The notes beneath the pieces are model-generated. The model was not told the origin of the DNA. It ran no database searches and saw only the letters and a list, made by a program, of their open reading frames with translations. The position numbers were made by a program, and so were the translations under genes. Below are positions 7,134-14,226 of a stretch of 18,464 bases of DNA, piece after piece. Where the stretch lies: contig URJY01000037.1 of assembly GCA_900548275.1 (NCBI GenBank), forward strand, positions 1 through 18,464, given 5' to 3'. Origin of the DNA: an uncultured Opitutales bacterium. Lineage in GTDB: Bacteria; Verrucomicrobiota; Verrucomicrobiia; Opitutales; Intestinicryptomonadaceae. Each line of letters starts with the position of its first letter. Within the stretch, counting starts at the first letter, position 1.

Positions 7134-9050
7134 TCAATCTTTGAGGACTTTTATTTTGTCGCCGACAAGTCCGACGGGCGCGTTTGTGAAGTGCAGCATC
7201 GGGTTTACTGCGGCGTCGCACTCGAGCAGTACTATTTCGTTCGCGCCCTTTTTGACGAGCTGCGCGGGGACGTATGTGGTTTTCAGCGGACTGTCCTTGT
7301 CGTAGCGTCCGAGCAGAAAGCCGTTAATCCAGACGTAGCCGCGCGTGAAATTTCCGAACGTAAGGTACGAGTCGGCGACTTCGGCGGCTTCGAATTTTCC
7401 CCTAAAGAACATCGGATAGTCCGATTTTTTGTCGATTTGCGCAATCGGCTTCCATTCGAGTTTCGAGATGTCGCTTAGCGGAATTGTGCTTGTCGTCCAG
7501 CCGTAGTGGAATTCGTTGTTGACGCGAACTCCGCCAATAACGCCCTTGCGGTTGTCCGCCATCGTCGCGCCGATGTTTACGCGCCCCTGATTTTCGGCGA
7601 GGATTTGCAGGACGCTTCCCGATTTTTTTATGCCTACGTTGAAGAGCGGCTCGGGGTCGTTCTGCCCGACGCTGCCGATGTCCTCTCCGTCGAGGTTTAC
7701 CCATACCCTGTCGCGTATTCCGAAGAGATAGAGCCTGTTTTTGTCGGAGATTTGCGGGCGGATTTTCGTCGAATGGAATATGAAGCCGTAGTTGCAGTCG
7801 GCGTCCTCCATTGTCGGCAGGACTGCGCTTTCGAATGTCTTCGACGAAAGGTTTGCGATGTTCGTGCGCATTGACGCGCAACTGTCGAACGACACGTCCG
7901 AGTGAACGGTTTTTTTCGACGCGCTCGGCACGGCGTATTTTTTCGCCTCGGGATTGTATTTCAAAAGCACTTCGCGGAATGCGAAATATTTCGGCATGGG
8001 GTCGCCCGCTTCGTTCAGGAGCGCGTCGACGTCGTAGCTCGAAATCTGCGGGCGGAATTCGGCAAAGGCGGATGTCTTGCGCATTGCGCCGTTCATCAAG
8101 CCGAACGTCGTTCCTCCGTGGAACATATAGAAACTGACGTGCCCGCCCATCGACAGAAATTCGTCGAGCTCGGCGGCGGTCGCTTTGTAGTCGCGCACGC
8201 GCATGGGAATTTTCAGACGCATTCCCTGACCCGCCCACAGCTCGCTTACCATCACGGGCTTGTCGGGCTGTATGCGCTTCATTTTTTTGAATGTCGCAAC
8301 GAGCTTGCCGCCGCAGGTTGCCGTGCGCCAGACGCCGACGACGGGCAGGGGCGTGAGCGCGAATACGGGCGAGGGGTCGGCCGAATATATTATCCCCTTG
8401 AAACCCGTCTTCAAAACGTAGTCGCGCAGAAATTCGATGTATTTTGTGTCGTCGGCGAAGTTCGCGTATTCGTTCTCGAGCTGGATTGCCACAATCGGGC
8501 CGCCGTTGTTGCAGTAGAACGGTTTTACGATTTCGAAAAGTTTGTCGTAGTATTTTTTTACGGCTTCGAGATACTTTTCGTCGGAACATCTGATGTTTAT
8601 ATTGCGGTCTTTCAGAAGCCACGCGGGCAGCCCGCCGAAATCCCATTCCGCACAGATGTAGGGCGCGGGGCGGAGCATTACCTTCAATCCGTATTCGTCG
8701 CACAGTTTGAGAAACGCGGCAAGGTCGGCGCGCCCGTCGAAATCGAACTTGCCTTCCGACGGTTCGTGCAGATTCCACGGAACGTACGTCGCCACGGTAT
8801 TAAGCCCGCAGGCTCTCAGCTTTTCGAGCCTGTCGCGCCAGCATTCGGGCATAATGCGGAAATAGTGCATTTCGCCCGACAGAAATCTGAAGGGTTTGCC
8901 GTCGACGAACACGCCGTTTTCGTCGGCGCGCGCCGTTCCCGTTTCGGCGTTTTCGAGTTCCGCCGAAGCGCAGCCGAACAGGGCGGTCAGCGCGAGCGCG
9001 GCGAGAAGCGTCGGGATTGTCTTCAAATATTTCGCAAGCGGTACATTCAT
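7134..9050 (-). CDS. GH35 beta-galactosidase, predicted lipoprotein
   Basis: A glycoside hydrolase family 35 enzyme of 638 residues, predicted to release terminal beta-galactose from host or dietary glycans at the cell surface or in the periplasm. Seen: a signal sequence with a hydrophobic stretch ending in LFGC (Cys27, lipobox-like), the GH35 signature RPAPYICAEWDFGGLP (127-142), IQLENEY with acid/base Glu194, VSELW with nucleophile Glu270, and MFHGGTTFG (309-317). A C-terminal jelly-roll region carries VWINGFLLGRYD. An in-frame GTG twelve codons upstream exists, but ATG 9050 puts the charged n-region at the right place. No Shine-Dalgarno is clear. The gene stands alone between the lol operon and dapAB, with its own terminator. 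The exact galactoside cannot be told. Confidence 0.92.
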   Translation of the reverse strand: MNVPLAKYLKTIPTLLAALALTALFGCASAELENAETGTARADENGVFVDGKPFRFLSGEMHYFRIMPECWRDRLEKLRACGLNTVATYVPWNLHEPSEGKFDFDGRADLAAFLKLCDEYGLKVMLRPAPYICAEWDFGGLPAWLLKDRNINIRCSDEKYLEAVKKYYDKLFEIVKPFYCNNGGPIVAIQLENEYANFADDTKYIEFLRDYVLKTGFKGIIYSADPSPVFALTPLPVVGVWRTATCGGKLVATFKKMKRIQPDKPVMVSELWAGQGMRLKIPMRVRDYKATAAELDEFLSMGGHVSFYMFHGGTTFGLMNGAMRKTSAFAEFRPQISSYDVDALLNEAGDPMPKYFAFREVLLKYNPEAKKYAVPSASKKTVHSDVSFDSCASMRTNIANLSSKTFESAVLPTMEDADCNYGFIFHSTKIRPQISDKNRLYLFGIRDRVWVNLDGEDIGSVGQNDPEPLFNVGIKKSGSVLQILAENQGRVNIGATMADNRKGVIGGVRVNNEFHYGWTTSTIPLSDISKLEWKPIAQIDKKSDYPMFFRGKFEAAEVADSYLTFGNFTRGYVWINGFLLGRYDKDSPLKTTYVPAQLVKKGANEIVLLECDAAVNPMLHFTNAPVGLVGDKIKVLKD

Positions 9051-9141
9051 GGTTTCGATGAAATATCCGCCGCCGAAAATGTCCACACAAAACGCGGCGG
9101 TATTTTACTTTACAGTTGAGTAAATCGGTCGGATTTTCCGC

Positions 9142-9163
9142 AAAACGAAACGGTTTCGAACCG
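9142..9163 (-). terminator. Possible intrinsic terminator after the lolD-type gene
   Basis: CGGTT (9151-9155) and AACCG (9159-9163) form a short stem with a TCG loop. On the minus strand it is followed by TTTCGTTTT (9150-9142), a broken U-tract. It lies 12 bases beyond the stop of the ATPase gene. The short stem keeps this tentative. Confidence 0.4.
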
Positions 9164-9174
9164 CGGCTGCGCGG

Positions 9175-9867
9175 CTAAACTTCGGCGATTTCGCCGCGCG
9201 ACATAACAACGCTGCGCGTCGTGCGCTTTGCAAAATCGGGGTTGTGGGTAATCAGAAGCAACGCCGTACCGCATTCGGCGCAGAGATTCAGGAACATATC
9301 CATAACCTCGTTTGCGGTGGATTCGTCGAGGTTGCCCGTCGGCTCGTCTGCGAGGATTATCCGCGGCGAATTTACAATCGCCCGCGCCACTGCCACGCGC
9401 TGCTTTTCGCCGCCCGACATCTGCGGCGGCAGGTGTTTTATTCTCGATTTCAGCCCGACTTTTTCGAGCAGTTCCGCCGCCCGCGCCTTTGCCGCCGAAT
9501 CGAACTTGCCCGCGATTCGCGATGCGAGGCAGACGTTTTCGAGCGCGTTCAGTTCGGGCACAAGGCAGTAGTTCTGGAAGACAAAGCCCATAAAATCGGA
9601 GCGGAGCTTTGCCTGTCTTGCGTTCGATAGGTTGTCGATTCTTTTGCCGTCCCAGAAAATTTCGCCCGAGGTGGGGCTTTCAAGCCCCGCGACGATGTTC
9701 AGAAACGTGGTCTTGCCCGCGCCGCTTTCGCCGCGCAGACTCACGCTTTCGCCGCGCCCAACGAAGAGGTTCGCTCCGCGCAGAACTTCGATTGTTCCGC
9801 CGTCGGGCGACCTGAATTTCTTTGCGATGTTTTCCGCCCGCAAAATCGTGCCGTCGAAATCATTCAT
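9175..9867 (-). CDS. lolD: ABC transporter ATPase, LolD type (lipoprotein release)
   Basis: ATP-binding subunit of the MacB/LolD class, expected to power extraction of lipoproteins from the inner membrane. The 230-residue product (E. coli LolD 233) shows Walker A GESGAGKT (46-53), Q-loop FVFQN (95-99), signature SGGEKQR (151-157), Walker B ILADEP (171-176) with the D-loop NLDES, and the switch histidine in ITHNP (206-210). The frame is open further upstream, but ATG 9867 has GGAGG nine bases upstream and gives the family N-terminus. It overlaps the permease gene by eight bases, so the two are co-translated. Specific LolD identity is inferred from the LolC/E-like partner. Confidence 0.88.
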   Translation of the reverse strand: MNDFDGTILRAENIAKKFRSPDGGTIEVLRGANLFVGRGESVSLRGESGAGKTTFLNIVAGLESPTSGEIFWDGKRIDNLSNARQAKLRSDFMGFVFQNYCLVPELNALENVCLASRIAGKFDSAAKARAAELLEKVGLKSRIKHLPPQMSGGEKQRVAVARAIVNSPRIILADEPTGNLDESTANEVMDMFLNLCAECGTALLLITHNPDFAKRTTRSVVMSRGEIAEV

Positions 9868-11089
9868 TGCGCATTGCCTCCGAAGCCTTGAGCCTTGCCG
9901 CTCTGATTGCGGGCAGCAGCCCCGCAAGCGTGCAAAGGACGATTGAGAATCCCGAAGCCCAGAGCGCGTCGGAAAGTTCGTATTTCACGGGCAGGTGCGC
10001 GAAGTGGTAGAACTCTATCAGCGACTCGCGCCCGACCACAAGCTGCACAATCGGCTCGCGGAAAGTCAGCACAAGCCACGTCAGTCCGAGCCCCGCAAGC
10101 GCGCCGAACACGCCTATTAGAAAGCCCTGAAAGCAGTACGTTGCCGCAATCTGCCATGGACGCGCGCCCATCGCGCCCGTCAGCCCAATCTCGCGCGTCT
10201 TGCGCAGAACCGACGTGTACAGCGATATGCAAATCGAAAACGACGCCACCAAAATAATCAGCACGATTATCAGCGACATCATCACTTTCTCCATTTTGAT
10301 TACCCGCAGAAATGCTTCGTTGCTCGTAAGCCAAGTCGAGGCGCGCATGGGGTAGCGCAGAAAATTCGCCTGAATTTCGCGCGCAAGCTTCGTGCAGTCG
10401 ACGTCTTTTTCGGTGCGCAGAACGAGCGCGTGCGTTCCCTTGCCGAGCCCGTAAAGTTCGCGCATTCGGCGGAGCGAAACGAGGGCTATGTTCGAGTCGA
10501 CTTCCGAATAGTCGGTCGAGAGAAGCCCGACTACTTCGAGGTGCACGGGCATTGGCACTTCATCCTTCTTGATTTTGTCGAGCATTGTGGGCGAGACTAT
10601 CTCGACCGTGTCGCCCACTCCGATTCCCGCGTTGAACGCAAGCCGCTGCCCGACTATGATTGTGTCGTCGTCGAGGTTTTCTATCCTGCCGAGCTTTACG
10701 AAATTTTTTTCCGCAATCGGGATTGCCGATTCGCCCGCAACGGTGTCGTAGCTTCGCAGGACGGGGAACGTGGGGATGTTGTTTACAAGCATCATCACGG
10801 GGCCGCGCGCCACTTTCTCCACAACCTTTACGCCCTTCGTTTTTTTGAGGTCGTCGATGAGCGCGTCGAGCGCGAACATAGCACGACCGTTCTGGCGTAT
10901 TATGATGTCGCCCGTGGTGTCGCGGAGCTTTTCGCCGATCTGCTCGTGGAAGCCGTTCATCACGCTTTGCGTTCCGAACAGTCCGAGCACGCCGAGCGCA
11001 ACGCCCAAGACCGATACCGCCGCAAAAAACGAGACAACCCTTCCCGTCGGGAAGAGTTGTTTCAGCGCAATGTAAAGCCACCACTTCAT
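9860..11089 (-). CDS. lolC: LolC/LolE-type ABC permease
   Basis: A 409-residue inner-membrane permease with the LolC/E-FtsX layout: one N-terminal transmembrane helix (about 17-42), a large periplasmic MacB-like domain (about 43-265), then three C-terminal helices around residues 270-295, 318-340 and 370-395. The family start IALKQLFP and the final PAIRAARLKASEAMRNE match lipoprotein-release permeases. With the LolD-type ATPase it should pass outer-membrane lipoproteins to a chaperone. That fits a genome encoding lipoprotein enzymes such as the GH35 protein and the Tat lipoprotein in this window. Only one permease gene is present, as in single-permease Lol systems. It starts three bases after the lysS stop. 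Confidence 0.88.
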   Translation of the reverse strand: MKWWLYIALKQLFPTGRVVSFFAAVSVLGVALGVLGLFGTQSVMNGFHEQIGEKLRDTTGDIIIRQNGRAMFALDALIDDLKKTKGVKVVEKVARGPVMMLVNNIPTFPVLRSYDTVAGESAIPIAEKNFVKLGRIENLDDDTIIVGQRLAFNAGIGVGDTVEIVSPTMLDKIKKDEVPMPVHLEVVGLLSTDYSEVDSNIALVSLRRMRELYGLGKGTHALVLRTEKDVDCTKLAREIQANFLRYPMRASTWLTSNEAFLRVIKMEKVMMSLIIVLIILVASFSICISLYTSVLRKTREIGLTGAMGARPWQIAATYCFQGFLIGVFGALAGLGLTWLVLTFREPIVQLVVGRESLIEFYHFAHLPVKYELSDALWASGFSIVLCTLAGLLPAIRAARLKASEAMRNE

Positions 11090-11092
11090 CGC

Positions 11093-12601
11093 TTATTCGG
11101 GGCGGAGCGACGGGAAGAGAATTGTGTCGCGGATGTTCGCCGCGCCCGTGAGCAGAATTACGAGCCTGTCGATGCCGATGCCCATGCCGCCCGCGGGAGG
11201 CATACCGTATTCGAGCGCGTTGAGGAAGTCTTCGTCGAGGTTCTGCTTTTCTTCGCCGACCTGCGCTTCGAACATTTCGCGTTGGATGAACGGGTCGTTC
11301 TGCTCCGAGTAGGCGGGGGCGATTTCCTGCCCGTTGATGCACAGTTCGAAAACGTCGAGCACGCGCGGATCCTTTTTGTTGAGCTTTGCAAGCGGGCAGA
11401 GCTCGCGCGGGATGTGCATTACGAAAGTCGGCTGAATGAGATTCGGCTCGACGAGCTTTCCGTAGACGTTGTTCGTGATTTCGTAGTCTTCGAGGTCGTC
11501 CTTAAGCTCGATGTCGGAATTTGTTTCGGAGGCGATTCTCTTTGCCGCGGCAAGCTTTTCGTCGCGCGAAAGCTCGAACCAGTTCGGCATTTTCGTGGCT
11601 TCGACGATGAGGTCCTTGTAGTCGACTTCGCGCCACTGACCGCCGAGCTCTATCGTTCCGCCGTCGGCGCGCTGGATTGTCGTCGTGCCGAGGACGTTCT
11701 CGCAAATGCGGGTAATCATCGAGCGGAAAAGCTCCATCATACCGCGGTGGTCGGAGTACGCCTGATAGACTTCGAGCATCGTAAATTCGGGATTGTGCTT
11801 GCGGTCGACGCCTTCGTTGCGGAACACGCACCCCATTTCGAAAACGCGGTCGAAGCCGCCTACGAGCATTCTCTTAAGGTAGAGTTCGAGGGCGATTCGC
11901 AGGTAGAAATCGCAGTCGAGGGCGTTGAAGTGCGTGATGAAAGGCCTTGCCGCCGCGCCGCCCGCAACCGAGTGCAGAACGGGGGTTTCGACTTCCATAA
12001 AGTCGCGCGACCAGAGGAATTCGCGGATTTCGCGCACGATTGCGCTTCTGAGCTTGAAGCGTTTGCGCGACTCCTGATTTACCATCAAGTCGAGGTATCT
12101 CTGGCGGTAGATTTGCTCGCTGTTCGTAAGTCCGTGCCATTTTTCGGGCAGGGGGCGGAGCGACTTCGCAAGCATTTTAAATTCCGACACGCGGACGGTG
12201 ATTTCGCCCGTTTTCGTTTTGAAGAGCTTGCCGCGCGCGCCGATGATGTCGCCGAGGTCGAGATTTTTCTTGAAGTCGTCGTTGTAGACGCCTTCGGGGA
12301 GACCGTCGCGGGCGACGTAGAGCTGAATGATTCCGTCGCGGTCTTGGATTTTCAGGAAGCTTGCCTTGCCCATAAGCCTGAAGACGAGCACGCGCCCCGC
12401 CACGCTGACTTCGTGTTCGGAGTTCTGACCTTCTTCAAGCGAGTTGTCGAAAGATTCGATTGCCGTTTTGCTTGTGTGCGTGGGCGTCCATTCGGCGCGG
12501 AAGGGGTCGAAACCTTTTGCGCGCATTGCGTCGAGTTTCGCCTTTCTGACGGCGAAAAGGTCGTGGGAATTGTCCTGAATAGTCTTTTGTTCTTCGCTCA
12601 T
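11093..12601 (-). CDS. lysS: Lysyl-tRNA synthetase, class II
   Basis: Charges tRNA-Lys with lysine in the cytoplasm. The 502-residue protein (E. coli LysS 505) has an N-terminal OB-fold anticodon-binding domain (about 55-170, with VAGRVLVFRLMGKASFLKIQD), class II motif 2 FRNEGVDRKHNPEFTMLE, and motif 3 GMGIGIDRLVILLTG followed by the terminal LFPSLRPE. The ATG has no Shine-Dalgarno; the leader is AT-rich. It heads the lysS-lolC-lolD unit. Beyond its leader begins a 71-bp repeat array shared with the divergent fic gene. Nothing like a T-box leader is visible. Confidence 0.96.
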   Translation of the reverse strand: MSEEQKTIQDNSHDLFAVRKAKLDAMRAKGFDPFRAEWTPTHTSKTAIESFDNSLEEGQNSEHEVSVAGRVLVFRLMGKASFLKIQDRDGIIQLYVARDGLPEGVYNDDFKKNLDLGDIIGARGKLFKTKTGEITVRVSEFKMLAKSLRPLPEKWHGLTNSEQIYRQRYLDLMVNQESRKRFKLRSAIVREIREFLWSRDFMEVETPVLHSVAGGAAARPFITHFNALDCDFYLRIALELYLKRMLVGGFDRVFEMGCVFRNEGVDRKHNPEFTMLEVYQAYSDHRGMMELFRSMITRICENVLGTTTIQRADGGTIELGGQWREVDYKDLIVEATKMPNWFELSRDEKLAAAKRIASETNSDIELKDDLEDYEITNNVYGKLVEPNLIQPTFVMHIPRELCPLAKLNKKDPRVLDVFELCINGQEIAPAYSEQNDPFIQREMFEAQVGEEKQNLDEDFLNALEYGMPPAGGMGIGIDRLVILLTGAANIRDTILFPSLRPE

Positions 12602-12689
12602 TTCGATAAAAATAAAATGTTATTTTCCCACAAGAAAGCCAAAAGGCAACTTTTTTAAGCAAATATTCCGCAAAAAAGCCGAAAAATTT

Positions 12690-12973
12690 TTGTTTTTAGC
12701 AAACTGCCGATTTCCTAAAAACAAGCCTCTTTGCGTTGATTGAAATAAAAACAACTGAGTTTGTTTTTACTAAAACGGCAATTTTTTAAAAACAAATAAA
12801 TTTGTCTTGAGCGAAATAAGAGTAAAAGATTTTGTTTTTAGTAAATTGGCAATTTTCTAAAAACAAAGCGTTTTGTATTGATTTTATTAAAAGCGAAAAA
12901 TTTTGCGTTTAGCAAAGCACGTATTCGTTAAACGCAAACGTCTTTGTATTTATGAAATACATATTTTGCTTGA
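12690..12973. repeat. Four degenerate 71-bp tandem units, each with a conserved inverted repeat
   Basis: Units begin at 12690, 12761, 12832 and 12903, an exact 71-base period. In each, unit positions 1-10 pair with 26-35. Units 1 and 3 have TTGTTTTTAG and CTAAAAACAA. Unit 2 has the same with one end pair altered. Unit 4 has TTGCGTTTAG and TTAAACGCAA, so positions 4 and 5 changed together with partners 32 and 31 and pairing is kept. Inside the loop AAA (12-14) faces TTT in units 1-3, and unit 3 extends to an almost continuous 15-pair hairpin. The other half of each unit is also similar (TTGTATTGAT-like near position 42), so the whole unit, not just the dyad, was duplicated. Confidence 0.85.
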
Positions 12974-12999
12974 CGCAAATATGCCGATGATGTTATAAA
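12970..12999 (+). promoter_or_regulatory. Likely sigma70-type promoter of fic
   Basis: TTGACG (12970-12975) and TATAAA (12994-12999) are separated by 18 bases. The -35 box overlaps the last bases of the 71-bp array. Transcription would start near 13006. That is after the first possible fic ATG (13000) and just before the second (13012), implying a nearly leaderless message if this promoter is used. Confidence 0.45.
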
Positions 13000-14109
13000 A
13001 TGCCCGATTTTATGAAACCCTACATTCCGCAAAAGCTTCCATTGGCAAATATCGATTGGCTTTCCCTCATCTCGAAAGTCGGGGAAACCAACCGCGCCGT
13101 CGCAAATTTCAACGGAATTTTGAATGCAATACCCAATCCCGATTTGCTTTTGTCGCCCATTTTGAGCAACGAAGCCGTCCTTTCGAGCAAAATAGAGGGC
13201 ACTCAGGTAAACGCGGTCGATGTCTTGACGTTTGAGGCGGGCGTTGACGAAGATTCCTACGAACGCAAAAACGACATTCAAGAAGTCATAAATTATCGAA
13301 AGGCTATTAGTTATGCTTCCGAAGAGCTTGCCGCGCGCCCCGTCTCGCTCCATATGATAAAAGAGCTTCACAAGCTTTTGCTCGACAACGCCAGAGGCGC
13401 GATGAAAAACCCGGGGCAAATTCGCGAAGTTCAAAATTACATAGGCTCGAAAAGCGGCGGCATTGAAAACGCGCGTTTCGTCCCGCCCGAGCCGCTTCTC
13501 GTGCCCGAGTATATGGACAACCTTGTCGAGTATCTGGAGTCCGACGACAAAGACACGCTTGTCCAAGCCGCCGTAATGCACGCGCAGTTCGAGATAATCC
13601 ACCCGTTTTGCGACGGCAACGGCAGGCTCGGGCGAATGCTCGTGCCGCTGTTTCTCTATAAGAAGGGCGTGATGTCGAAGCCGACGCTTTACGTAAGCCA
13701 ATATCTCGGACAGAACGAAATGCGCTACAAAGATTCGCTACGCGAAATTACCGAAAACGGCGACTGGACGGGCTGGATTTCGTTTTTCCTCGACGCAGTC
13801 AAGTGGCAGGCGGATAGAAACTATGCCGTAGTGAGGAAAATAATGGACTACTACGAACGCACAAAGGCGAAAATAATCGACATAACATCCTCGCAACACG
13901 CAATTTTGCTTTTGGATGCCATGATTGCAAAGCCGATTTTCAAACAGAATTTGCTGAACCTTTCGTCGAATCCGTCGAGCGCGACAGTCTACGCGCTTCT
14001 GAAAAAATTGGTGAAAGCCGAAATCGTATCGGTTTACGACAGCGGCGCGGGTCGTTCGGCAACTTTGTACTGGCTGAAAGACTTATTGGAAATATCCGAC
14101 AGCCTATAG
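13000..14109 (+). CDS. fic: Fic-domain protein (predicted AMP transferase) with winged-helix C-terminus
   Basis: Fic enzymes usually transfer AMP from ATP to a hydroxyl side chain of a target protein. The 369-residue product has an N-terminal Fic_N-type helical region containing SSKIEG (62-67), which fits the autoinhibitory (S/T)xxxE(G/N) motif placed before the Fic core (class II). The catalytic motif is HPFCDGNGRLGR (201-212), with His201 as the general base. Residues about 296-366 look like a winged helix-turn-helix, as in SoFic-like proteins, suggesting DNA binding or self-regulation. A second ATG at 13012 may be the true start given the promoter position; neither has a Shine-Dalgarno. 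It is the only plus-strand gene in the left 16 kb, stands alone, and no antitoxin gene is adjacent. The target is unknown. Confidence 0.9.
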   Translation: MPDFMKPYIPQKLPLANIDWLSLISKVGETNRAVANFNGILNAIPNPDLLLSPILSNEAVLSSKIEGTQVNAVDVLTFEAGVDEDSYERKNDIQEVINYRKAISYASEELAARPVSLHMIKELHKLLLDNARGAMKNPGQIREVQNYIGSKSGGIENARFVPPEPLLVPEYMDNLVEYLESDDKDTLVQAAVMHAQFEIIHPFCDGNGRLGRMLVPLFLYKKGVMSKPTLYVSQYLGQNEMRYKDSLREITENGDWTGWISFFLDAVKWQADRNYAVVRKIMDYYERTKAKIIDITSSQHAILLLDAMIAKPIFKQNLLNLSSNPSSATVYALLKKLVKAEIVSVYDSGAGRSATLYWLKDLLEISDSL

Positions 14110-14137
14110 ATTGCGGTTTTGTCCTTTTTGCGGCGAC

Positions 14138-14170
14138 AAAAAACGCGCGGGGGTTGTTGTCCCTGCGCGT
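14138..14170 (-). terminator. Intrinsic terminator between convergent fic and Gfo/Idh genes
   Basis: Arms 14143-14152 and 14161-14170 form a ten-pair stem with one G-T wobble around the loop GTTGTTGT. On the minus strand it is followed by a six-T run (14143-14138), giving a good terminator for the oxidoreductase gene. On the plus strand ATTTGTT follows, so it may also weakly terminate fic. Confidence 0.8.
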
Positions 14171-14226
14171 ATTTGTTCGGTCGGAAGACGGGCGGTTTTG
14201 TTCCCAGTCCGCCAATCCGCAAGCTT

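Larger units (their letters stand above)
12602..12999. other. AT-rich divergent intergenic region between lysS and fic
   Basis: No gene is seen in these 398 bases. The stretch is much more AT-rich than its neighbours. It contains the lysS leader (about 12602-12689), four units of a 71-bp tandem repeat (12690-12973) and a likely fic promoter (12970-12999). The segment 12619-12689 is exactly one repeat length. Only its last twenty or so bases resemble the repeat, so it may be a decayed fifth unit. I could not place a convincing lysS promoter. Confidence 0.7.

Noticed and set aside
7902..9119. A 405-codon plus-strand open frame antisense to GH35
   Set aside because: The minus-strand GH35 catalytic residues and signature are intact; the antisense frame shows no domain and no ribosome-binding site.
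10430..12658. A 742-codon plus-strand open frame antisense to lysS and the permease gene
   Set aside because: The opposite strand encodes well-conserved LysS and LolC/E proteins with all motifs. The antisense product is Arg/Glu/Phe/Val-rich without any recognisable domain, as expected from GC-skewed codon use.
12690..12973. CRISPR array (about 36-base dyads spaced by about 35 bases)
   Set aside because: The dyad halves differ between units and the intervening halves are clearly similar to one another, so there are no unique spacers. No cas gene is nearby. It is a degenerate 71-bp tandem repeat.
12690..12973. Integron attC sites or plasmid-type iterons
   Set aside because: No integrase, cassette genes, replication initiator or conserved attC core is seen, and all units lie together in one gap between housekeeping-type genes.
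12928..13701. A 257-codon minus-strand open frame overlapping fic
   Set aside because: It is antisense to the intact Fic core, including the HPFxDGNGR motif, and has no recognisable features.
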